64,000 nucleotides of DNA, taken from contig KL197728.1 in NCBI GenBank assembly GCA_000697665.1, positions 323,154 to 387,153 on the forward strand, written 5' to 3'. The position numbers were made by a program, and so were the translations under genes. The DNA is from Jaapia argillacea MUCL 33604. Its lineage: Eukaryota; Basidiomycota; Agaricomycetes; Jaapiales; Jaapiaceae. Shown here piece by piece: positions 1 to 11,962 of the stretch. Numbering within the stretch: the stretch's first letter is position 1; each line of letters opens with the position of its first letter. The notes beneath the pieces were generated by a model. It was not told the DNA's origin and did not search any database. It saw only the letters and a program-made list of their open reading frames with translations.

Positions 1-160
1 CTCCCCCGGTTGCATTGACAGGATGTGAGTGCTTTGTCCACTTTGGCCCCAGTCTCTCAGCCAGCTCATGTTCTATGCTCCCTGGGTTGCATTGACAGTA
101 TGTGAGTGCTTTGTCCACTTTGGCCCTTATCTTTCAGCTATTTTGTGTTCTCCATCATAC
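1..160. repeat. Tandem direct repeat, about 77-bp period, two copies visible
   Basis: A block of about 40 bases starting TTGCATTGACAG at about 10 recurs at about 87 with one mismatch over its first 40 bases and weaker similarity after that. The array may continue left of the window. The surrounding DNA (1-800) is AT-rich and poor in CpG, unlike the housekeeping genes to the right. No coding role is evident. Confidence 0.75.
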
Positions 161-900
161 CAGCTTGTGCATAGTGGCATTATTATGTGTTTACCTTTTT
201 GTTGAGTCTTTGTTCAATACTTCAATTATATGAGTAGAAAGTAAGCAGCCTAATAACTCTCCTCCTAGTGTTGGTATCTATATTGACTTGACATGGTTTT
301 ACTTGTATAGAAATACCACTCTCTACTTCTGCACAATTTTGTAACTGGCTTCAAGCTCAGGTATGCTCTAAAATTGCTAGCTGCTTTTGTATTTCAGTGT
401 TGTAATTTTCTAGACCACTGAACTTTCAACTCATCAACAAGCAATCTATGCCATTGCTGGTATGTAGCATTAACATATATTACTTGCATGTTTTACCTCC
501 ATCTAGCTAGTGTTATAATTGCCAAGCACTCCTTCCTTCATCAAGGCACAATAGCTTGGGATGAAATGTTTCAGCAAATGTTGCATGATGACAAGGCACT
601 GGCAATTTTGAATAAGCTTTTGAAGACAATCAAAATTTTGGAGATGAATCCTGAGTCCTTTTGGGCTGATGAAGAAGAGTGTGAGAGGGTCTTTCATTCT
701 CTTATCAGTGATCATCAGTTTGGTATGTGTTCAACTTTACTCCTCTAGTTTCTCACTTTTAAACTGGTTTGCAGCACTGGAGAATTGATCAACTTCCTTT
801 ACTTCTACTTTGTTTAACCATCTGAGATGTGAGTTTGGTGAATGGAGACAAGAGATCCTGAGTATAGGCACATGGCCCTCAAGGCAGCTGCTCTGCTTGC
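161..900. other. AT-rich stretch with one short open frame (488-748 +), no recognised gene
   Basis: The longest frame (86 codons, + strand 488-748) has an acidic stretch around FWADEEECERVFHSLIS but matches no family I know and lacks a convincing gene context. The low GC and few CpGs suggest a decayed repeat or fast-evolving accessory DNA. It could be one exon of a gene whose other exons lie outside the window. Confidence 0.3.
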
Positions 901-1003
901 CGAGAGGCCTATCATACAATTGTGTGAGCTACGTGTTTGAGTCATACAAAGTGGGCAAAGCGAAGAGTCTGCACTGAGCACATGGACTGAACAGGGAAGC
1001 CAC

Positions 1004-1803
1004 TTGACGGCCAAATGGAGGGAGAACTTCCGTGAGTGGCGGTGCTTCTTCGGGTCAGGCATACCAAGTTCCACCAGTTGGAGCAGCCCATGGAAGCCAG
1101 TGAGAAGTTGGGTGAGGAACAGCTTGTCATCATCGGTCGGGAAGGATCGGAATTCGGCAATGACCCTGAGGACATCATCGGTGGACAGGATGCCTCTGGC
1201 ACCGGTAGTGGGCATTAACCTTGTCGGCACCTGCTCAGCTAACCAACTTGCAGGTCCGAGTCGTTTCCCACAGGATTTGATGATTAGACCCAATGGCGAC
1301 TCTCTGAGAGCATTGGCACAACCCCATATTCCAACTTCTCGTGTCAACTCTGGCATTCCTGCGGGCAGGGATGAGGCGACAAGGTCAGTCTCGAAAATCA
1401 GTGGACATACTGAGAAAGTACAAGACAAGAGGGTACCATGGACAAAGAAGATTAAGAGGGTCTTCAAACCGACGGGGAAGGCGTTGAAGAAGGTGATGTG
1501 TGTGGGTGGCATGGAGTTTAAGGATGAAGAGGTTCAATCAGAGAAACTGGAGGGGAAGGCGGAATTCCGAGAGGAGATGAGTATGAGGGGAGACTCGTTG
1601 GGGGGACACCAAAGGGTGTCAAGGTCAACAAGTGGGCTGAACGAGGTACGGAGCCGGAGGATGGAACCTCCTCATCCAGAAGCGAGTGATTCTCCAGTCA
1701 ATGTATGGACAACCATTTATTTCCTATGAATTACTTCACTCATCTCGGGCTCGGTTTATACTAGGATGCAGGGGGCGCCGTTGTCCGCAAGATCTACCTT
1801 TGA
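1004..1803 (+). CDS. Candidate gene exon(s), unknown product
   Basis: A + strand frame runs from about 1004 to 1729. Its second half is lysine- and glutamate-rich and looks protein-like (for example TKKIKRVFKPTGKALKKVM). A plausible 62-nt intron (donor GTATGG at 1703, acceptor TACTAG at 1764) would join it to a short tail ending near 1803. The opposite strand also carries a 232-codon frame (814-1512), so strand choice is uncertain. No homology is recognised. Confidence 0.25.
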
Positions 1804-2870
1804 ACTCTCACAAGTCACTCAGCTTCAATCATCTGACGCTCATCGTGTTCCTGCCGCATTCTCTCAAGAGCTCAAGGTTGACAAAGTCAGATGGCGGAGA
1901 CCTCGGAACCGTCCTTCCAGTGACATTCCTCCCGTCCCATCCCTTCCGGGTCAAATCAATCTCATCGTCAGCGACCCCGCGGCCTCAGCTTCACCGATCC
2001 CTTCGGAGTCCGGACGAGAGAGGCGAAGAGGAAGAACCGATTTGAACGCTCTTGACATGTACGATGAGGTCGGATCGTACCACCAGGTCTTCCACTTGTC
2101 GACCAGGACAGACAGCAACTTTTGGCATCAGCAATCAAAACCAGCAGACGACGAGCCATGGTCGAACCACCTAGGATTCCCGCGGGGACCCCAGATATTG
2201 CCGATGCACTCTCCGTTGCAAGATCAGCGAGACGTCAAGGGATCCTCGAGTTCCGTCACAGGGACGGTATGGTCGAAGTAAGTTGCCCGTTTTCCTTGCG
2301 TGTCGCTTTATCTCATGTCGTGTCGTTTGTAGGATCCTCACTCGTTGGATGCTCCGAGGACAACTGCCATCGCTGTGGTCCCCGCTCAGGTGCCACTCGC
2401 TGTTTGGGGCAGCTGATCTCGTCAACGCCAAGCAGTCGTTGGAGGTCCATTGGCCGCAATGGTAAAACATGTACGTCTTGATCGCTCGGTCTCTCCTGGA
2501 CATTCCTCTGACCTTCCTCTAGGAACTCGAACCTTGCCAATCTTGACACACTCGGTCCCTGGTCCCATCTCATCCCTCCTCCGCCGTGCCGGAGCTCATT
2601 CTCCGTCCGCCAACTATGGAATTCTGCGAATCTCCTGTATTCATCAATCCCACTCGGCTGTTCGCTGATAATGTCCCGGGGCTCGTCACATCCGAGTCTT
2701 TGGATTTTGGTAGTCCTCCCAATACTCCTGACCACGGTGATCTTGCCAATGATTATTTTGGTGCTTCATCACCTGAGGGTGGGGAGGTGGATCAGTATGG
2801 CTGGAGTTGGGCTTGTTCTCTGGGCGAGGATCAGTCAGCTGGTCCATGGATGGTTCGTGTGGCGTTTTAG
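1766..2870 (+). CDS. Candidate multi-exon gene, unknown product
   Basis: Several + strand segments show codon use like the real genes here. One runs 1766 to about 2055, a second from about 2087 to 2277, a third from 2333 (after a 55-nt intron with GTAAGT donor and TTTGTAG acceptor), and a fourth from about 2550 to the stop at 2868-2870, with acidic text such as LDFGSPPNTPDHGDLAND. The joins between segments one and two and between three and four are not settled. A competing frame over 2523-2994 would encode a hydrophobic, membrane-like peptide but uses unusual third positions. No family is recognised. Confidence 0.35.
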
Positions 2871-2995
2871 GCTTGCCGCCGAGCAACTGGTCGAGGCAAG
2901 GTACGTGTTGGATCTGCTGAAATGGTTGACTCACGATTCCTTCAGATGTCCCAGGCCCATCTTGATTCTCCAGCACACTCATATGGCAGTATGAC

Positions 2996-5090
2996 ATTAT
3001 GGTAGGACGGTTGATCCCATAGCAGTCTCACTTTAGCAACAACTCCCTGCTCTCCCTGGCACTAACATCTACACCTGTCACTCTTCTTCTCTGACGACTC
3101 GGTCCTCTTCAACACGGTACATGTATGCAGCGGTGATTGAGCCCATCGCGGTGCAAGACTTGGTTAATGCAAGCTTTGCCAGTCCACCTTTCCCCCCATC
3201 CTTCCCTTCAAAACCGACTTCGGCGACGATTTGCGCTGGCCACGCCCGATCCGCCATGCCGAATACACTAGCCATGTATTCGGATCGGCGTCGGATCGTC
3301 GCCGTTGTCGGTTTTGGACGTTGGAGTTTGGGTAATTTGCGTGGATTGGTGGATCTTGCTTCCCTTTCTTCATCGTTGGTGGTGTCTGGTCTCGACTGTT
3401 TTATGTTGGACCGGATGTTTGAAGAGTTGACCCCTTCTCGGTCTTGTTGTCTAATTCGTGACTCTGTTTCCTCAGCTCATGTCTCTTCAAACACTCTCTT
3501 TGATCGCTCTTGGCTGTCCTTCTGACCTGCTTTGTGCTTCATCCGTCTCGTTCGTGTCCATACCAATTTCCCAAGCGCGCCCTTGTCGGGGTGAAGCCCA
3601 CGGTTTCCTCTCATCATTTGAATTCAGTTCTTCCTACTTTTTCAGGTCCGACTTGCATGTCCAACCGTCCCCTCGTGCCGCTTCAACCGCTTCCTACCCT
3701 CAAACACGGACATCTAGGGTGGCTTATCAAGCTACTGCACATCACTCTGAAAATCCTCATTCCAGCTTAAACCATCTTCCGCTTTGTCGCCAAGTGCTCA
3801 CCCTTTTTCCCTACGTTCTTGTAGATCTGAGTGCAAGCAGCTACAGAGGTCTCTCCCCTGCAGGCGTCGAATGCAGGCTTTTGACTCCACTCCACTCAAG
3901 TGTTTCTCTCAGCTGCCGAACATCAATATCGCTCCAAGTCCCGCTCCGCATAACATTCTTGCTCGATTTTCGAACTTCTCTTTTCTCCAAAATTCCTTTC
4001 ATACTCCATCTCGCTATTTTTTCCTTCTTTCGATCTGTAAATCGTATCATCTTGTCTGGTTTATATGTGGCTATGGCTAATGGGCACCTCATCAGAGGGA
4101 ACTGGCAAGTCCAAGTTTTTTGTCTTGCTTCTCTCATCTTGCGTTTTTTTTCTTTGGGTTTTTGGTCGTATTTATTCCATCACTCTCTTCACCAATCTAA
4201 TCCAAGTCCTGAGTTTCTCCTTCTTCGAACATCGCTATAATCAGAATCATTCATGTTCGTTTCTCCTTACCCTCCGGTGTGCGATGATTCAATCTCCGCC
4301 TTGTTCACATAGGACTCGGACACTTTGTATAGCTCGACCACAAAACATTATCAAGGCCTTCGAACGCCCAAGTCCATAACCACAGGTCAACAAAGATATC
4401 CTCAGGCTCGTGGATTTTTGAACCATCGCTATTTGGGTTCCATCCATTTCAAACATCTCCTCGAACATCTCTATCACCACGCAGCAAGGTACCTCTGATA
4501 CCTACTCACAAATCCACTGTCGTCCTCTCGAGTAATCCATCTTCAAGTCTCCCCATCACATATCGATATCACTCTCGGACTCTCCTCGTTGCAACCCACC
4601 GTGTCCATCATTCCCTCCATTCCACAAGATAATTGTCTTCCTGCTTTCGCTCGCCCTACTCATTGTTTCTGTAATCCATTATCCATGACCTGTAACCATC
4701 CAACGATCCCACTCTTATATATCCCTTCTTCCTACCATACAAAGATATCAACGTGGGCTCGGTCTTGTAGATTTGTATAGCATCTGAGTCGGTTTACTAC
4801 CTGTTTCCCCTCCTAATTTCTTCTCGCGAGCTGGCCATGTATCTACTACATAGAATTGACCTGTCTCGGAGATCCCTTGCCGTGTACAACTGCTGCCAGT
4901 GGGAGGTGATCCAAGCATCGCTTATTTCGAGCAAGAATATTTTAGAATACTTAGTGCGTTCGTCCATTTTGCAACGGCTGAGTGGCCGTCAGGGGGAAGA
5001 GATCAAGTTGATATGGAAATCAAATCCAACATTCAAAATACAAGCCTACATATACCGTCGTCACACTGCTGATCGGTTGCTGGAGGCTCG
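2996..5090. other. About 2.1 kb without a recognised gene
   Basis: The stretch is pyrimidine-rich on the + strand, with many stops in all frames and only short frames on either strand. It could hold a long 3' or 5' untranslated region of the upstream candidate gene. The right end is the 3' side of VPS28. Nothing specific is seen. Confidence 0.4.
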
Positions 5091-6052
5091 CTATGAGCCT
5101 CCATCTCCAGAACCCCCGCTCAGGTACCTGAAGAATTCGGAATATGCGTGCTCCACGTCAAATAATAACTAGGAAAGGAGAAGCAAGGACGTATGAGTAA
5201 TATTATACATACCAAGGTGGGATTGGTGAACCGGATTACAACATACCTGTCGAGACTGCTCCTCTGATATCTCTTCCGAAGCTTTCATACCGTTGAGGGT
5301 GATGAGCCTGGAACGACCGTGATATTCAAAGGAGGAAAGGGAGGGGAGTAATGTTACATACCATCCAACCATTCGACTTCTCCCTTCCCAGTCTTTGCTT
5401 CCCTTGAACCTCGCGTAACCCGTTACGAGCTCTTGCAAGATCGGATGGAGCTGATCTTTCGCACGCATTCGGAGCTTGAGGGCATCCATAAATGTGATGA
5501 AGCTCTGCGAGTAAGTATCGTGTAGTAGTCAGAGGTATACAAAGGTAACAGCGATACAGAAACCGAACCTGTGTTGTCTCGGCGACCCATTTCCCAGTTT
5601 CGGGGCCCGCCTCGCTCGAATGCTCAACAGTTGCAGGTACACCAACCTGAAGTCGATGGAGTGCAGCCGGGCAGTCCATCTTGGAACGAAGATCCCTTAA
5701 CAGTCAAATCACCTAGGTGAAAAGTCGAACTAACCCTATACTTCTTCATAAATTCCTCGATGCTCGAGATATCATTCCCAACGAGCTTTAGCATTGTCTT
5801 GTACTGGGACAATAACCTCGTGCATGCCGGTGAATACCTCTTTTCCCAACCAACTCAGCTCACTTGGATCAAAGTCAGAAGAGGGGGGGTTACTCACTCT
5901 GTTGCAGGAACCGAATCCCGAACGTAGGCCCTTTCGAGGTAATCGAGAGCGATAACGATACCATAGAGGGTTGCCAAGGATTCATACTTTTCTCGTTCTG
6001 CGTTTGTGCTGTATAGACGAACTTCTTCGTCGAGGGATAGTATCGTGCTCAT
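5091..6052 (-). CDS. VPS28: VPS28, ESCRT-I subunit
   Basis: This encodes the ESCRT-I subunit that links the complex to ESCRT-II during sorting of ubiquitinated membrane proteins into multivesicular bodies. Six exons, read on the minus strand, are 5898-6052, 5837-5735, 5679-5569, 5504-5362, 5307-5247 and 5168-5091, with 41-78-nt introns and matching phases. The protein (about 210 residues, usual family length) starts MSTILSLDEEVRLY. It carries the N-terminal core with LATLYGIVIALDYLERAYV, the central SQYKTMLKLV helix, and the C-terminal four-helix domain with LITLNGMKASEEISEEQ and a final LLFDVEHAYSEFFRYL. A GSGDGGS tail ends it. The start lies 204 bp from the divergent NOC2 start. Identification is firm. 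Confidence 0.93.
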
Positions 6053-6256
6053 CGTGATTCGTGGTGGTCGCAAGAGCAATTGGCACGCCCACGTGGAAGC
6101 GCTTTGTCGATCTCAGCTTTTCCAGGTTAGGTCTCTTTTTGCAGACTTCACTTGGGATTGCTGGTCGAACATCTGGGTCTCTGCTGAACGTCTCTCTGCT
6201 TCATATCTGACTGCGTCGACTTCTGAGACACTTCTGGACCCTATACTTTGCTCGAA
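6053..6256. promoter_or_regulatory. Shared divergent promoter of VPS28 and NOC2
   Basis: Only 204 bp separate the two start codons, which point away from each other, so both core promoters and 5' leaders must lie here. No clear TATA box is seen. Confidence 0.6.
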
Positions 6257-8999
6257 ATGGGGAAAAAGGCGACAAAGGCGACGAGGAAATTTGCGGCGAG
6301 TGGTCAGTTGAAGAAAACGATCGACAACCGTCGAAAGCACTCGCAAATTAAGAAGAAAATCCAGAGCAAGAAGACTAGGAAGGAGGGTAAAGCTGGGAAT
6401 AAGGGCGAGGTACAGGTAGATGACGAGGCAGACGATGATAGTGACGAGGAGCAGGTTTCGTCCAAGTATGTGCTCCTTCGGCGTAATGGTTTCCATATCC
6501 TCACTCGCGCAGAATGAAGGGCATGTCCGTGGATGATTTTCTCGGGGCTGGATTTATGGAAGGCTCGGATGATGACGAGGTTGGTCAACCCTTCGAAACC
6601 AGATGGGCAACTTCTCATGGATCGTTCTCGACAGGACATGGTCGGTGCCAACGACGAAGACGGAGATGAGTCGGAGGATGGTGATGGTGACATTGAGGAC
6701 GATGCCTCTTTCGCATCTATCGATGACCTAGAACGTTAGTCCTGTTTACATGCATCTTCTCGGCCTCCTTTGCTCACTTATGGTACAGACGAAGGCGAGG
6801 ACCATGTTTTGGAGCTCAAGAAGCTCGCGGAGAAGGACCCAGAGTTCTACAAGTATCTTCAAGAGAATGATCGGGAACTTTTGGAATTTGAGGCTGGTGC
6901 GGCGGCCGCCACCGATGATGACGACGACATGTTCGACGAAGACGAGGACATGTCCGATGACAAGGCTCCCGTGTTGACAAAAACCATTCTTCAGAAATGG
7001 CAAAAGGCTCTGCTAGAAGTCCGTCCATATCCCCCTCTCCCGCTCAACTTGCTCATTCCCCTTCAGCACCGCTCTCTGAGAGCTTTAAGAAAACTGCTGC
7101 TCGCTTTCCGCGCAGCAGCCCATATGAATGAAGAGAATCAAGTTCTAGCTTGGACGATTGACAGCCCTTCAGGTCAGTCTTCGTCTTGCATCGCCAATCA
7201 GGATTTCTAACATTTCTTTCATACTTTAGTTTACAGTAAACTTGTGACAACATCACTACGATACACACCTGTTGTTCTCGAGCATCACATCCCATACAAG
7301 ATTCTCCCCAACGGAAAATTGTACGTGTTTCATATCGAAATTCTTGTCTCCAAGGATCCCTGTATTTCTTCCTCGTTGCTGATCTGCCTTGTCCAGCAAA
7401 CCACCCACTCAGACAACAAAGCACAAAACACTCCAAAAGCTCATCATATCCTACTTCATCAACGTGATTCACATCATCTCCCAACTGACAGAACCGGAAA
7501 TGATCCAGCTGGCTATTTCAGAAAGCGCAAAAATTGTACCCTATGTTATTAGCAGTAGGAGGTCGATCAAGTTGTACCTGAAGGTAAACAATCCTTCTCA
7601 CATCTACCCTAGTTCACTGAAGGGCGCTAACGTGGTTTGACAGACGTGCTTAGATATCTGGTCAACGGGGGACGACAGTACACGGATAGCAGCCTTCCTT
7701 GCCATTCGAAAGCTAGCAACTGCGACGGACGAATCGATGTTGGATATGGTGCTCAAGGTTGGTTCAATGACCCCTTTCAACCATGAGGGAAATGTTCTGA
7801 CGACTCCTTTCGTTTATAGGGCACATACCTCGCCTTGATTCGCAGTTCCAAGTCGACGACACCACACACCCTCCCTTCAATCAACCTTATGAAGAACTCC
7901 GCATCGGAGATTTATTGCTTGGACTTTGCTCAAGGCTCAGCTTACCAACACGCGTTTGGCTATATTCGCCAATTGGCTGTTCACCTTCGAAATAGCATGA
8001 AGGTGAAAAGCAAGGTTCGTTCTCGTCGACCCTGTCATCGAGAGATTCCATTCATGTTCTTGTGCTTGTAGGAGGCTTATAAGCAAGTGTATAACTGGCA
8101 ATACGTCCATTGTATCGACTTCTGGTGTATCGTGCTTGCACGGGCCTGCGATGTTGATACACAAGGCAAGACTGGAGCGAAGGATAATGAACTGAAACCT
8201 TTGATATATCCCCTCGTTCAGGTTACTCTCGGCGCGATCAAGTATGTCCGCGGTCTGACCATGAATCATTGTCTGACCTCACTCACTCCCACTCAGGTTA
8301 ATCTCCGCTTCCCGGTCGTATCCATTCCACCTTCACCTCATCCGATCCCTTCTTCACCTTACACGACACACCAATACATTCATCCCGCTGGCACCCTATC
8401 TTCTGCCTATCATCAACTCCGCGTTGTCACCCACACATTCTAAAAAGTCATCCACGCTTCGGCCCCTGGATTTTGACACCAACATTCGGGCGCCACAACA
8501 ATACGCCAAGACCCGAGTCTATGCAGAAGGTCTGTTGGAAGAAGCTTTGTTTGTCCTATCAGAATGGTTGGCCGCGAAGCCAGTCATGTCAAGTATCGCC
8601 TTCCCCGAAATAACTGTCCCCGTTGTGATGTCTTTGCGTAAGACCATCAAGACGTCAAAATCCGCAGGGTCCAAAGGTGGTGGGTCCGCGAAAGAAGCTG
8701 GCATGGTCAAAGGTTTGGTGGAGCGCATTGAAGAGAGTGCGAAATGGGTCGAGAAAAAAAGGGAAGGTGTCGCGTTTTCTCCCGGGAGGATGAATGAAGT
8801 GGAGGCATGGGAGGCGGGCGTGAATGTTGAAGAGACTCCGCTTGGGAAGTACGTCAAGGTGCAGAGGAAAACCCGGGAGAAGAGACGGAGATTAGTCGAG
8901 AAGGTAAGTTGTAGACTCTCCGTTCGAGATGACTTCCCGCTGACTGGTATCGGTGGCTCTCAGGCTCGAGAAGGAGAACATGAGATTTTGGACGATTAG
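6257..8999 (+). CDS. NOC2: NOC2, nucleolar complex protein 2 (60S ribosome biogenesis)
   Basis: Noc2 pairs with Noc1 in the nucleolus and with Noc3 in the nucleoplasm to mature and export pre-60S particles. About twelve exons fit: 6257-6465, 6513-6579, 6635-6734, 6789-7018, 7067-7172, 7230-7320, 7397-7583, 7644-7757, 7820-8014, 8072-8241, 8297-8903 and 8964-8999. The N-terminus is basic (MGKKATKATRKFAASGQLKK) and is followed by very acidic tracts (DDDDDMFDEDEDMSDD). The conserved Noc2 core follows, with LRYTPVVLEHHIPYKILPNG, YVISSRRSIKLYLKTCLDIW, YNWQYVHCIDFWCIVLARAC and LRPLDFDTNIRAPQQYAKTR. The C-terminus is charged and ends HEILDD. Length (about 710 residues) and domain order fit the family. 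Confidence 0.93.
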
Positions 9000-9386
9000 A
9001 TCTCCTTAGGTTCCTGCCCGGCCCGCGTGTGAGGACCATTTTCAAGTGGTATTTTTCGTTGAGGTCGGACAACTCGCAATGAGCGATGGGTGCCTTGTGG
9101 TACGTGAGAGGTCCTGGGATGAATTTGGAACGCCGTTCCGCAAAAGTCGATACATCGTCGGAAAGTTAATAGCGCGGCCATGAGCTTCATGAAAACCTTT
9201 CATCGTCAGTTATGACGAACACCGCCGTAACGGAGGGGTTGATACCGTTGAACTGATCGGTGATCATTCTTCACGACTATTATCAAGTCATAATCTATAC
9301 AACAAAGGCCAGGAGCTCAAGAATCAGAATCTTGTCGGGCCCGTTAGCACGAGACGTTGTTGCCTGTCATGGAAAGGGCCTACCTT
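9000..9386. other. Convergent 3' spacer
   Basis: This holds the 3' ends of NOC2 (+) and of the small mitochondrial gene (-). No coding signal is seen. Confidence 0.5.
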
Positions 9387-9765
9387 TTACCACACCCCAA
9401 AGAATATCTTCCACCGAGGTCGGCCGATGCCCTTCGCACTTTTCTCAAAAGCTTCCACGAGGCGATCATAGTGGTGTGGAGTAGATGCTGGCTTTAGTAG
9501 CTTAGCAGAGAGGGGGTACTTATAAAGTAAGGGTTTCAGGGGCTAGGGCAGCGTGGAGTTTTGGGGGGAGGGACTACACCTTTTTCTGAATTTCGTTGTT
9601 GCTCAGTGCATTCGCCGCTCGGACAGCTCTAGGAGTTAAACCTGGATGGGCTGCTAGTGACCTCAAGAAGGTATTTAGCTGTAGATTAGGGCGAAAGGGA
9701 TCTGAGGGCCATGAATGCGCTATTGCCTTCAGCTGTTTCGCGAGATTTGATGTGGAAGCAACCAT
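9387..9765 (-). CDS. Mitochondrial complex III assembly factor, UQCC2/Cbp6-like
   Basis: Two exons (9580-9765 and 9387-9518, 61-nt intron) give a protein of about 105 residues. It starts MVASTSNLAKQLKAIAHSWP and contains SDPFRPNLQLNTFLRSLA and a C-terminal KGIGRPRWKIFFGVW. This is the pattern I know from small fungal proteins annotated as ubiquinol-cytochrome c reductase assembly factor 2-like. In that family the protein acts in the mitochondrial matrix, helping cytochrome b translation and early complex III assembly. The intron is supported by phase and by an ACTTTATAAG acceptor. The start was chosen as the first ATG giving a family-sized protein, although the frame stays open upstream. The family assignment is from memory. 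Confidence 0.72.
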
Positions 9766-11962
9766 GAAGTGTTTTGCGGAGTTTGAAAGTCTTGAGCTTG
9801 TGGCAAAAGGTTCACGGTTACAGACTTGTGGCTTGCCTCCACCAATTTGGTCCTTCTTTCCTGCTCTGCTGCCGTACATCAGTCTCAGCTTATCCTTGTC
9901 ATCGTGGTCCAAAGTGTGTGTTGAATCTATGGCAATGCCATGTGCACCATCCACGATTGTTCGATAAAGAAAATTAAAGTCTAGAAAACCTCCCGGACCT
10001 CTGCTGCTTCTCATCAGGAATTCCCAGCGATTATCCGCTTGCACGGCTTCCACTGGCACCCCCTCGGTTATGAGCACCAGGGCCATGGGTATCTTCAATT
10101 GCATTTTTTTCTGCGTCCCTGCAGATGAGTGGATTGCTTCCTCAACGAGGACAGCCGTCTATTCCGTCGCCATTCTTGCTCCGACACTTGCCGACGTCAC
10201 CGAGCTTTTTGTGGTACCAATATACACCGCCGACTCCGCGCATGATGTATATTGGTAGTTATCGGCTTGCGCTCAACCCCGAGTTGCTCTGGATGCTTGG
10301 CGGAATTATCGACCCTTCTCCTACCCTTCTTTGAGGTCCTTCCCTCTGCTTGTAGCTACTGGTTTTACACTACCTGTGACTCCTGCCGAATTCGGAGTCT
10401 CGAGCGCTGAGGCATTCTCATGCTGGATTCTCCGAACTGCCCGCTTGCCTTGAGACTGCCGTCTTCGAGCGATTACCGCCATGCACTTTTCTCGGACCCT
10501 TTGTCGGTCATTCTGATCTGACTTTGGGTTCTCAACCATCGAAGCATTACGGTCATCTCACCGACCCGCTTCTTGGACCCCTTCAGCCGCGTTTTGCAAT
10601 CCAAACTCCCTTCTAACCCCTCATCATCTAAAATATTGACAGGCGACATTCCCTTGGCTGGGGATTTCCTCGGAGCGCCCTGAATCGAAGGAGTCGCTCG
10701 CACGGCGTTGGTTCAACTCCGCCTCGACAGCGTCGACCGCAAACCAATGACCGTGGCAATCCACTCGACCACCGTAGGATTTGTCACAGAGAGGGCTTCA
10801 TTTCCGATCCCTCCTTCTCAGACTCACGCCTTCGCCAAAATATAGGACCCCAAATATGACCCATGCTCCACAGTTCGAGATATTCGTGGACTTATCATAC
10901 TTACTCAATACACAAACTACGTTAAAGTCAACGCGAAGAACGGCCCAGGAGCTGGATGGATGCCACACTTCGCGATCTGTGAGTCCGGTGGCTTCGCTCT
11001 TCGCACCTCATTTTGATTCAATTTAGACTCTGTGATCGGCCAGGGCGCGATTGTACCCTTCGACTCACCGTTCACGACTCCAAGGATAAATTTGAAGATT
11101 CCCATCGATTGGGTTCACTCGCATTTCAGCACCATTTCACAACATTCAAGTTGGCATTCAGGCATTGTTCTCTCGATGTGGGGCTCGTTCTCGCGGGGGA
11201 ATTATGGCGGTGATGCCAATGGTTGGGCCAGGTTACCTCAAAGTTTGATTCTGATATCCCCCTCTTCCAGGCATGGCATCTCTATCTCGGGTGGTCCCTT
11301 TTATCTGCTTCGATAACCCCCCTCCCATGCATCACACATGGTGGTCTCCGCGGCCTGTATCTCTCTAATATCTGCATCTCCGGATTTTGTTGGCGTAACC
11401 AGCTGGTTATTCGTATAAGTTATCGGGTCTGCTTCGTGTTCCAAATATTCTTGTCTAGATGTTGCATTCAATGAATCATCGTCATCTACATACCCCAATG
11501 GTCTCACCAGCATACCACCGCGTCTCGATACCTTCTATTTCGCGCTTGACTCTGCGTCATTCAAGTTTTTAAGTGTATGGGAAGGTCGCTGCATCCGCTG
11601 TCCGGCGTCGTGCTTTTGTACTCTGCATAATTGAAACCTTCGCTTTCCACCGCCGTCGACAAGTTTCTGTCGTGCAACTTCTGAATCGTCTCTAAATCGT
11701 CCTGCCAGTGCAAGTTTATGCCCATTCGTCATAATTCCCGTCCCTCGTCTTTGATTCATAGCAGGATTCTCGTACTTGTTGCAACTGTAATCTAGTGCAT
11801 TCGCTTAGTTTTTATATCTGCAAGGTGGCTGTTGCGTCGACCGTTGCACGCGGCCTGCCAAACGCCCAAAATCGGCGCGAACCAGAATAGTCGTCGCACC
11901 GCCTCTTCGAGTCCTCACCAGCGCAGACATTTAGCGCTTGTCCTGTTGCTTCCTCATCAACC
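9766..11962. other. About 2.2 kb without a resolved gene; scattered exon-like pieces
   Basis: Pieces with gene-like codon use occur on the + strand (about 10118-10250, 10690-10850, 10920-11210) and on the minus strand (about 10640-10780). I could not join any set into a sound gene. Example fragments are STTVGFVTERASFPIPPSQ and NAKNGPGAGWMPHFAI, neither recognised. The stretch may be a decayed gene, or untranslated and regulatory DNA of the Hsp70-like gene. Confidence 0.3.

Noticed and set aside
814-1512. 232-codon minus-strand frame
   Set aside because: Overlaps a + strand frame with better-looking text, has no splice partners and no recognised motif.
2586-2994. Hydrophobic membrane-like peptide
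   Set aside because: Its third positions are unusual for this genome, and the alternative frame over the same bases shows ordinary codon use; kept only as a finding.
3078-3275. Short minus-strand frame with alanine-rich text
   Set aside because: No adjoining exons, no family match, and the region is full of stops around it.
9766-10104. N-terminal extension of the UQCC2-like protein
   Set aside because: The frame stays open to 10104, but family length and the MVAST start argue for 9765; the extension looks like an untranslated leader.
10711-10725. GGTTCAACTCC resembling a tRNA T-loop
   Set aside because: No matching acceptor stem, D-arm or anticodon arm could be folded around it.
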